Assembly: GCA_030847615.1 (NCBI GenBank)
Contig: JAUMIR010000005.1
Location: 110,079,116 to 110,143,115 of the forward strand
Origin: Gambelia wislizenii
Taxonomy: Eukaryota; Chordata; Lepidosauria; Squamata; Crotaphytidae
Length of the DNA stretch: 64,000 nt
Reading direction: 5' to 3'
A program made the translations under genes and the position numbers. This document shows positions 56,541 through 64,000 of the stretch, one piece after another; the stretch's first letter is position 1, and the number at the start of each line of letters is the position of its first letter. The notes under the pieces were generated by a model that did no database searches, was not told where the DNA came from, and saw nothing but the letters and a program-made list of their open reading frames with translations.

Positions 56541-56740
56541 CTCAAGGCTCAGGTTTTTTCACCCAAGGGAAACTACGGAGGTAGTGTAGGGTAGACACCT
56601 GGCCTCAGCTGGGCCCATATCAGGTTGCTCCCCCCAGCTGTTCTTTTCAGATTCCATTAACTTTTAGGTCAAATAAAGTGGCCCTTATTTAACCCAACTT
56701 TCTGTGTCTGGTCTTGTTATTCCATTGTTGGTCATCAATG
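56540..56740 (+). repeat. LTR-like 3' end with poly(A) signal, second copy
   Basis: GGCTCAGGTTTTTTCACCCA, GGTCAAATAAAGTGGCCCTT and TTTCTGTGTCTGGTCTTGTT repeat the blocks at 40520-40700. Confidence 0.45.
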
Positions 56741-57037
56741 TTTTAACACTAAAGAAAATAAATCCAAACAACCAGTGGACTTGAAAGACCTTGTGGCTAT
56801 TGTGTGTGTGTGTGGCCCTTTTGGTAGTTGGTAGTCCATGTGTTACCCTAAATGCTCAGGGATCTAAAAGACCCTGTAATACCAATATTAATTTGGGGAA
56901 TTAATATACTCAGCTTGGCAATACAAGAGGTGGGTAACAACAGGACCTTGTAGCCAACTATACCAATACTAAGGAGGAGACGTAAGCTAGATAGTACAAT
57001 AAGAGATCTTTATTTGGAAACACAATAATAACAACAT

Positions 57038-57233
57038 AGATTTTCCTTGGTTTTTTTCCGGGCTGTGTGGCCTTGTTCTGGAAGAGTTTACTTCTGACAT
57101 TTTGCATGCGTCTATGGCTGGCATCTTCAGAGAATACATTTCTCTGGAGTAAACTCTTCCAGAACAGGGCCTCACAGCCCAGAAAAAAACCCAAGGAAAA
57201 TCTATGGATGCTGGCCATGAAAGTCTTCAACTT
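57038..57233. mobile_element. Penelope-type fold-back insertion with 17-bp target duplication
   Basis: The left arm 57038-57090 is the reverse complement of 57150-57203 with only a few mismatches, leaving a 59-base loop. The arm text (TTCTGGAAGAGTTTACTTCT) is the 3' terminal block of the Penelope-like element at 14035-14110. A perfect 17-bp repeat (CACAATAATAACAACAT) flanks the insertion at 57021-57037 and 57234-57250. No coding sequence. Confidence 0.82.
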
Positions 57234-57774
57234 CACAATAATAACAACATTCACACACACATTCAGGCATCAAACATTCACACAAGATTAGCAAATAAAG
57301 TGGGGAGATATTGAGATAGAGGAATAGTGAAGGGAGTTCCCAGTGGGTGATACAATACCTTTTCCTGTAGGGCAGAAGTTCCTGCAGAAACAAAGGTCTC
57401 AGAGTTGTGCCCTGAGGGTCAGTCAGCAAACTGGCAGCATGGATGTAGGACACTGAAGGATACTAAAGACAGTTTTCAAGTGGTATTTATAGAAAATACT
57501 TGCCTTCTGGGGATGGATTTTAGAGTAGAAGACAATACCTTATGCTGTTGCTCAGAAAGTAACAAAGACATTCCGGCTTTGTTAATAGTGCTTTGATGGT
57601 AGAATACTTTGCGAGTGAAAGGGAGGAGGCACGTTCCTTTGTTTAGGTGAGGGAAAACTAATGAGGTTTACAGGGTTTAGGGTCCAGCCTGGGCAGATAG
57701 GATTAGTCAGGTGTGTGTGGCTTCTGTTACCTTGCAAATTAGCATTTCTTTAGAATTAAGGTAGCAAAAAAAGG

Positions 57775-59160
57775 GGGAAAAAGAGGATCCCAACAACTAT
57801 CGTCCAGTTAGTCTGACATCAATACCAGGGAAGATTCTAGAACAGATCATTAAACAGAGAGTCTGTGAACATTTAGAAGGCAATGCCATAATCACAAAAA
57901 GTCAGCATGGGTTTCAGAGAAACAAGTCATGCCAGACTAATCTGATCTCTTTTTTTGATAAAGTTACCAGCTTGGTAGATGAAGGGAATGCTGTGGACAT
58001 TGCATACCTTGATTTCAGTAAGGCCTTTGACAAGGTTCCCCATGACATTCTTGCAAACAAGCTTGTAGAATGTGGGCTAGACAAGTTAACTGTTCAATGG
58101 ATTTGTAATTGGTTGACCGGCCGAACCCAAAGGGTGCTCAGCAGTGGCTCCTCTTCGTCTTGGAAAGATGTGACCAGTGGGGTGCCACAGGGTTCTGTCC
58201 TGGGCCCAGTGCTATTCAACATCTTTATCAATGACTTAGATGAGGGAATTAGGGGCATACTTATCAAATTTGCAGATGACACCAAATTGGGAGGAGTAGC
58301 TAATACCCTAGAGGACAGGATCAAAATTCAGAATGACCTGGATAGACTGGAGAGCTGGGCCAAAGCTAACAAAATGAAATTCAATACGGAGAAATGTAAA
58401 GTACTGCATTTAGGGCGGAAAAATGAAATGCATAAATATAGGATGGGAGAGACCTGGCTGAATGAGACTACGTGCGAAAGGGATCTAGGAGTCCTAGTAG
58501 ACCACAAGTTGAACATGAGCCAACAGTGTGATGCGGCAGCTAAAAAGGCCAATGCAATTTTGGGCTGTATCAATAGAAGTATAGTGTCTAGATCAAGGGA
58601 AGTAATAGTGCCACTCTATTCTGCCTTGGTCAGACCTCACTTAGAATACTGTGTCCAGTTCTGGGCACCACAATTCAGAAAGGATATTGACAAATTGGAG
58701 CATGTCCAGAGAAGGGCAACTAAAATGGTGAAAGGTCTGGAAACAATGCCTTATGAGGAGAGACTTAGGGAGCTGGGTATGTTTAGCCTGGAAAAAAGAC
58801 GGTTTAGAGGCGATATGATAGCCCTGTTTAAGTATTTGAAGGGATGTCACGCTGAGGATGGAGCAGGCTTGTTTTCTGCTGCTCCAGAGACTGGAACACG
58901 GAGCAATGGGTGCAAGCTCCAGGAACAGAGATTCCACCTCAACATTAGGAGGAACTTTTTGACAGTAAGAGCTGTTCGGCAGTGGAACGCACTCCCTCGG
59001 AGCGTGGTGGGGTCTCCTTCCTTGGAGGTCTTTAAACAGAGGCTGGATGGCCATCTGTCGGGGATGCTTTGATTGTGATTTCCTGCGTGGCAGGGGGGTT
59101 GGACTGGATGGCCCTCGTGGTCTCTTCCAACTCTGCAATTCTATGATTCTATGATTCTTC
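57775..59160 (+). mobile_element. CR1 LINE, 5'-truncated, long open frame
   Basis: It starts inside the RT domain, keeps an uninterrupted reading frame to 59072, and ends with ATTCTATGATTCTATGATTC, the CR1 terminal repeat. Compared with the other CR1 copies here it is much better preserved. No clear target-site duplication is visible. Confidence 0.93.
57783..59072 (+). CDS. CR1 reverse transcriptase, C-terminal part, open
   Basis: The frame is open from 57783 (first internal ATG at 57972); the native start is missing through 5' truncation. It begins EDPNNYRPVSLTSIPGKILE, then has YLDFSKAFDKVPHDIL (first catalytic Asp), GVPQGSVLGPVLFNIFINDL, KFADDTKLGGVAN (Asp pair near 58275), then NILGCINRSIV-type connection domain text and the C-terminal RRNFLTVRAVRQWNALPRSV and SPSLEVFKQRLDGHL. 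The endonuclease is absent. All RT palm motifs look intact, which implies a recent insertion. As it is truncated it should not be able to move by itself. Confidence 0.9.
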   Translation, partial: EDPNNYRPVSLTSIPGKILEQIIKQRVCEHLEGNAIITKSQHGFQRNKSCQTNLISFFDKVTSLVDEGNAVDIAYLDFSKAFDKVPHDILANKLVECGLDKLTVQWICNWLTGRTQRVLSSGSSSSWKDVTSGVPQGSVLGPVLFNIFINDLDEGIRGILIKFADDTKLGGVANTLEDRIKIQNDLDRLESWAKANKMKFNTEKCKVLHLGRKNEMHKYRMGETWLNETTCERDLGVLVDHKLNMSQQCDAAAKKANAILGCINRSIVSRSREVIVPLYSALVRPHLEYCVQFWAPQFRKDIDKLEHVQRRATKMVKGLETMPYEERLRELGMFSLEKRRFRGDMIALFKYLKGCHAEDGAGLFSAAPETGTRSNGCKLQEQRFHLNIRRNFLTVRAVRQWNALPRSVVGSPSLEVFKQRLDGHLSGML

Positions 59161-59290
59161 CTGAGTGCATACCTGGCTAAAGAATATTTGTCTTTAGTTT
59201 TTTCTAGTCTTCCCCAGGTTTATGTTTGTGGCCACACTACTTGGAAGGCCACATGTTGTCCTAATTAAATATTGCCAGTTATTAATATAA

Positions 59291-61107
59291 TATGCTAAGA
59301 AACCATTATATCTGGATAAATTCCCGAAACTTGTAAAAGTATCCCAATTCATCTGTCCCTCTTTCCAGTCATCCCTTGAAACTCCTTAGTTCAAAAAAGG
59401 TATTCAGAGCTCAGTGATTATTTGTTTTGGGATTGCCATACAGTAGTCACTAATTAGAAGTAGCACAACTGAAAGTTTATTTGCACATTTTGTGATGAAA
59501 CACCTCAAAGAACTCAACCATCACTAACTAAAAGTCTTCCAGATCTCAGATATTATGCTCAGACAGTATGAAGTTATCAGCCATGGTAAATTAAAGAAAT
59601 AGTTCTGCACCTACTGATAGAGTGTCACTAGGCATTTTCTTGCCTCCAGTGTCCATGAGACATTAAATAACAAGCTCATGGAGACCCTCTGTTTCTTTAA
59701 CTGCAAAAGGTACCATTTTTTTTAATGATGCTTGATTGAAATTTACAAAGCAACTGGGGAGAAGGACACAGATTAAGTTGTTTCAGTGTCCCCCATATCA
59801 TCAAGGGCAAGTTCATTATATACTGTCCTGTATTTAATTTTGGTGTATTTTAAAATATCAAATGAATGTTTGATTCATTACTGTACAGTATGTTGTCCAA
59901 AGTACACATCAGTACATGTGCAAAAGCAAGCAAATAACCACCCTAAAATATCTGAAATCTGACACAGACATACAACACATTCATATGCAATTTGTTGTGT
60001 AGCTTGAATGAAACTGGGAAAGAAAGTAGAATCTTTTGGCTGTGTATTTTGCTTTTGACTAGAGAATAGCAAAAGAGATAGAACATCACACACACACAGG
60101 GTTTCTCTATGCACACTGGAACTCAAATAATATAGAGCTCTGGATGAGGTTGCAATATGGTGGCCACCACAAAACCATGGCAGCCACTTCCCCAGTTGGT
60201 GATTGTGATGCTTTTTTGCCTCCCCCTTTCAAAAATGGCACAGCACAGTGTTGCCTCTAGGTTATTCAGGGTTTGGAAGACCTGAAGACCAGAGACATGC
60301 CTCTTCCAGATACGAAGGCTGTGAATTTTGTTTTGTTTGGGAAGAGGACCATTTCAGCATAACCCCTACAGTCTCTGTATTGCCCTAGGTTCCTTATTTC
60401 TTGTCATGGTGTGATCACCATGCATCAGAAAGATATGGTCATTGGAGCAGGGTTACTGTGCGGCAACAGGCAGAAATGGGACCAAATAGTTGGGAAATCT
60501 GGCCAACTTTGTCAACTCTTCTTCCTCTCTCTCTCTGCTGTTGGTAGGAATTGATGGATCAAGTGTAACTCAGACTGTGTTGTTTTGCATGTATTCACCC
60601 TTCTGGGCTCCATTTCCATTGTATTTGGCAGGTACAAGGAGTGTATAAATCTATCAGTGTCACTTTTTCCTGCACTTGCAAATGTTGTAAAACAAACAAA
60701 CAAAGTGAATGAAATTATCCTCCCTCTGCACTAGCAAATTCAATAGATACAGCTATTCTCAGAAAGCAGAAGATGAAATTGCATCTGCCTGCCATACACC
60801 TGTTAAAAATGCAAGGCCTGTAAGAAAAAAAAAATGGGGTAGTAACCCAAATTCAGCACTAACATCATCTTTCTGAAATTAGTCACTCCATGCTCTGGGC
60901 CTGGACAGATAAATCTTTCCATTTCACTATCCCACACCATTCAATTCTTTCTTCTGTTTTTAAAAAAATCAAGTTCTATCAAATTTATGAAAAGAAAATG
61001 TGAATTTATTTCTCTATTTATTTATCTATCACTTCTGGACCTACCAGGACTCATGAGGCAATGTACAGTAGGGAATTTGGAGATATTCCTTAAAAAACAT
61101 TCCACAA
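59291..61107. other. Spacer without a gene
   Basis: AT-rich unique DNA. A TTTATT-type run lies near 61004-61030. Confidence 0.4.
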
Positions 61108-61668
61108 ATGAAATATTTACCCATCTCTAACTGGAGCTACACATTATGCCTTCTCCAGGTGGCTACAATGTGGAAAAGAAAAAGAAAAAAATTGGTGAAG
61201 CTCTTAGATCAACTTGTAGAATTTGGGAGGAGCAAAGCTTCTGTAGCAGACCATTTGCTAACCTCAGTGCTAACAGCATCTGTACATGAAGTGACTTCAT
61301 TATGGATATACTTATTAATGAATCACCTCTCTTTCCAGGTTTTTGGTTCTTTACACAAGAACCCCTTGTACATGCACCTGGATCGGAAGTATCAAAGCAT
61401 TCTGGAAATGCAAATCCTCTGTGAGTTCACTGGATGTACTTCAAAGTTTTTAGATAGGATTAAGGTGGGCATCTTTGAACTATTTGCACACCAGCAGCCT
61501 AGAGACACATTAAAAACCCATGGGAAATTTTACTACTTCTATTGTATTCCTTTAATGCCTCCAGATCTCTCAAATGTGAATAGGAATTGTCCCCAATTTG
61601 CTTCCAATTTCTTTTTAGTGAAATTACTTTTTATTTTAGGTGACAATGTTCTGGTATATGGGCTTTGA
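61108..61668 (+). CDS. Unassigned 186-codon open frame
   Basis: I do not recognise this product. The frame is long for such AT-rich DNA. It includes a Lys/Arg cluster (WKRKRKKLVKLL) and a segment HKNPLYMHLDRKYQ, SILEMQILCEFTGC. Possible splice acceptors (CTTCTCCAG before 61159 and CTCTCTTTCCAG before 61339) and a possible donor (AAG/GTGGGC near 61466) lie inside, so a real exon could be only part of it, for example 61339-61465. Alternatively it is a chance frame or an old retrogene piece. Nothing nearby supports a function. Confidence 0.2.
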   Translation: MKYLPISNWSYTLCLLQVATMWKRKRKKLVKLLDQLVEFGRSKASVADHLLTSVLTASVHEVTSLWIYLLMNHLSFQVFGSLHKNPLYMHLDRKYQSILEMQILCEFTGCTSKFLDRIKVGIFELFAHQQPRDTLKTHGKFYYFYCIPLMPPDLSNVNRNCPQFASNFFLVKLLFILGDNVLVYGL

Positions 61669-62917
61669 GGAATGTCACTTCTCTTTAAAAAATGTGAGCC
61701 TTCATTCAACATTTCTAAGGTTTTTATTTCACTTTATTTTTCTTTGCCTAAGGGGACACACACACACACTTGCTTTGACTGCACTTATGATAAAAAATTA
61801 TAATGACATCATCATGAAACAAAGGAGCTTTCTATGTGTAAAAACTGTTTATATCCCCTGTAAAACCAAAGGAGGTAAACAGGTAAACCTTCAGAGTGTG
61901 ACTAATGACAATGTCAGATCTCTTTCAAAAAGGAGATGTGACCGGTGCTGAAATATATTCAGAAGCTTGTGAACCCATTTTTTATGGGGGAAACTGCACA
62001 AAGAAAAGCAATGATCAAGGTCACTGTTCCCTAGAACAGCAAAACAACAATAATGACATGGACTATTGGAAACTTCAAACATTTTATCAAGCAGGGAAAA
62101 TGGAATTACTGGAGAACAAGTACATCATTACCCACAGCAAATATCAAGAGGCATGCTTGGAAATTGCTGGACGGGCACATTTTGAACATCAAATACTTCA
62201 CTCTTACACCCCAATAGACATGCAGGATGAGTGAGATCAATCATACCAAGCCAAGTGCCACTATTACCTTCAAAAGCAGCTCTCAGAGTTTTTTTTTTTT
62301 TCCTTTCTTTCTCCCATGCAGCCTTTTCACATGATCATATTTACTAATCAAGCCACAACTAGGCCCAGAACCTCCAGGCGACATTATTAGCACACTCCAG
62401 AGGCTGGAGCATCAAGGCTAACATAACGATGTATAAAACATACGGCGCCTCACAGAAGGTAAATTGCAAATGGAAATACTAATGAGAAAAAGGAGAGACA
62501 CCATGCAATGACCGACATCCTATTTAGATACAAGCTGAGGAAAATTGAACACTTATCAAGCAACTAATGAATTGGAATTCATTTTGTCTGCCAACAGTAC
62601 AGATCTCTAAATTGGAGATTGACTGATCAGAGGTTGTGAGCTGTCTCTGCTTCGCTCTGCTGAAACATTGTGATAACTAAGAAATGGGCAGTGGGGAAGT
62701 ATATTCACAATATTTCCATATTTGCAGTATGGGCTTTTCCTGAATTAACAATGTGACTGTTTCCAGAAAAGAACTATAATGTGGATGTGAATGCTCATCC
62801 AAATGCTCATCCATTTCCACTGCATGTGAATAAACCTCTTTCTGAAAGCAAATCTAACAGGGATGATCAGAATAACTCTAACTTCAAAACCATGACTATA
62901 ACAAAAATAGGATTTTT
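61669..62917. other. Spacer without a supported gene
   Basis: A second domainless frame (61905-62234) follows in another phase. Poly-T run at 62289-62301. Confidence 0.35.
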
Positions 62918-62962
62918 TTTCTCTCTCTCCCTCTCTTTCCCATTCTCTCTCTCTTTCTCTCC
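62918..62962. repeat. (CT)n-rich microsatellite
   Basis: Imperfect CT/TTTC tract after a poly-T run. Confidence 0.85.
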
Positions 62963-63353
62963 AGATGCAGGAGTACAGGAACAGTAGAAACAATCAAAGG
63001 TAGCTTGCAGGTTCATTGCTTCAGGGTGGCAGATCAATGCTGAGTTTTCATGAGTGACTGTGAGTTTAACAAGGGCTAGCCAAGGTTCTGAAACTTTTGG
63101 AGGAATAGGTTCTAGGCATCATTTACATGATGAAAATGCAGTGGGATGAATTCATGTCGATTCCTGGTTGTTTACACGTACATCGTGAAGGTCCCGAGCT
63201 TTTCAGAAAGGGCACCTTTTATCCCTCAATGAGCAGGACTTTCCATTCCATGGTTTGTAATGATTTTTTATAAAGTCACAGGAGGATTCGGAAAATCAGA
63301 CATGTAAACAGCCCGGGACAAGATTTTTTTTGCACTGCGGTGTGTTAACAGTC
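62963..63353. other. Spacer without a gene
   Basis: Contains GTAAACAGCCCGGGACAAGA near 63305, similar in part to AACAGCCCGGGATTTCAATC near 43015; otherwise unique. Confidence 0.4.
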
Positions 63354-63833
63354 TAGAATCATAGAGTTTGGAAGAGACTTCAAGGGTCATCCAGTCCAAC
63401 CCACTGCCATGCAGGAATACACAATCAAAACATTCCTGACAGATGGCCATCCAGCCTCTGCTTAAAAACCTCCAAAGAAGGAGACTCCAACACACTCCCA
63501 GGTAGCACATTCCACTCCGAACAGCTCTTACAATAAGGAAAGTCTTCCTAATGTTTAGGTGGAATCTCTTTTCCTGGAGTTTGAACCCATTGCTCCAGGG
63601 CCTAGTTTCTGGAGCAGCAGAAAACAAGCTTGCCCCATCCTCAGTATGACATCCCTTTTAATATTTAAACATGGCTATCATTTCCCCTCTTCACCTTCTC
63701 TTCTCCAGACTAAACATGACCAATTCCCTAAATTGCTCCTCATAGGGCATAAGGGCTTCCAGACCATGCACCATCCTGGTCACCCTCCTCCGGACATGTT
63801 CCAGCTTGTCAATATCCTTCCTGAATTGTGGTG
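63354..63833 (-). mobile_element. CR1 LINE 3' end
   Basis: The tail AGAATCATAGAGTTTGGAAG at 63354 and the minus-strand text FSAAPETRPWSNGFKLQEKR, RFHLNIRKTFLIVRAVR match the C-terminus of CR1 RT. CR1 text stops near 63833 (CCTGAATTGTGGTGG); the adjoining 63834-64000 is not CR1 and could be a 5' truncation boundary or another insertion. Confidence 0.88.
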
Positions 63834-64000
63834 GCTGGTACTAGGTGATGACTGGAAATTGTGGTGGGCATGGGCGGGCACTTGGCAGTAAGAGGGTGGG
63901 TTACTTGCCCCCTTTTCAAATTCCTCCCAAAGTTGAGGAGGAAATCCTCCATTGTTCTCCTGCCCATCACCTGTGCAGTCACCGTGAGATGGAAGGCAAA
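63834..64000. other. Right edge of window, unassigned
   Basis: G-rich then C-rich text ending at the window edge; no feature seen. Confidence 0.35.

Larger units (their letters stand above)
56845..59290 (-). repeat. Second copy of the 34.9-kb LTR, split by two insertions
   Basis: ATTAATTTGGGGAATTAATA (56885), ATTCAGGCATCAAACATTCA (57262), AGTCAGCAAACTGGCAGCAT (57420) and, beyond the CR1, CTAATTAAATATTGCCAGTT (59262) keep the order seen at 34892-35714. AATAAA on the minus strand near 57010 matches the poly(A) position of the other copy. The copy is split by a fold-back insertion (57038-57233) and a CR1 (about 57775-59160). Confidence 0.65.

Noticed and set aside
56280..56594. 104-codon frame near the LTR-like tail
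   Set aside because: Reads fluently but matches no retroelement domain I know; left as part of an unnamed region.
61905..62234. 109-codon open frame downstream of the unassigned frame
   Set aside because: Different phase, no domain, no splice link that I could support.

Overview
This window looks like vertebrate nuclear DNA, most likely from a squamate reptile (lizard or snake). The reasons are the absence of operons, phage genes or bacterial-style gene density, AT-rich spacer DNA with many microsatellites, and a mix of CR1, L2, RTE/BovB-like, Penelope-like, Copia, DIRS and Ngaro-like elements, tRNA-derived SINEs and Tigger/pogo-like and other MITEs. I found no convincing protein-coding host gene, rRNA, tRNA gene or CRISPR array. 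Nearly everything recognisable is a transposable element, most of it decayed. Species assignment is inference; the element calls rest on motifs read in the sequence.

Layout. 1-6264: a nearly complete DIRS retrotransposon (gag, RT/RNase H, tyrosine recombinase, internal complementary region and right inverted terminal repeat; its left end lies outside the window). 6265-8988: unique DNA with fragments of older repeats. 8989-14008: a Copia-superfamily LTR retrotransposon with both LTRs and a primer-binding site of the Drosophila-copia type. 14035-14710: a Penelope-like element 3' end (GIY-YIG region). 15330-18165: an old repeat, then a three-level nest (CR1 interrupted by a MITE that is itself interrupted by an L2). 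18166-22183: spacer with MITEs, a (TA)n tract and a degenerate SINE. 22184-24856: an internally deleted, gag-only DIRS copy with both ends. 24857-26950: spacer and an old repeat. 26976-32520: a decayed Ngaro-like tyrosine-recombinase retrotransposon inserted in another repeat, with 150-bp terminal direct repeats and an unexpected 25-bp flanking duplication. 32521-46150: spacer with Tigger-like MITEs, a solo-LTR candidate, a GC-rich 63-bp minisatellite and broken CR1/L2 pieces. 46150-49863: an almost full-length but frameshifted L2 LINE. 50982-52310: a SINE and an RTE/BovB-like LINE fragment. 52311-56000: mostly unique. 56000-59290: an LTR-like tail and a second LTR-family copy that carries a Penelope-type fold-back insertion and a CR1 with a long open reading frame. 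59291-64000: unique DNA, one unexplained ORF, and a CR1 3' end at the right edge.

How the parts relate. The genes do not form a host pathway; each coding block belongs to a transposon replication cycle. The two DIRS copies explain each other: the short copy keeps both termini and shows that the internal complementary region is the joined circle ends, while the long copy keeps the enzymes. Tyrosine-recombinase elements of two types (DIRS and Ngaro-like) lie within about 27 kb. The nested insertions give a relative chronology: CR1, then MITE, then L2 at 16-18 kb; and an LTR-family copy later hit by a Penelope-type insertion and by a CR1 at 57-59 kb.
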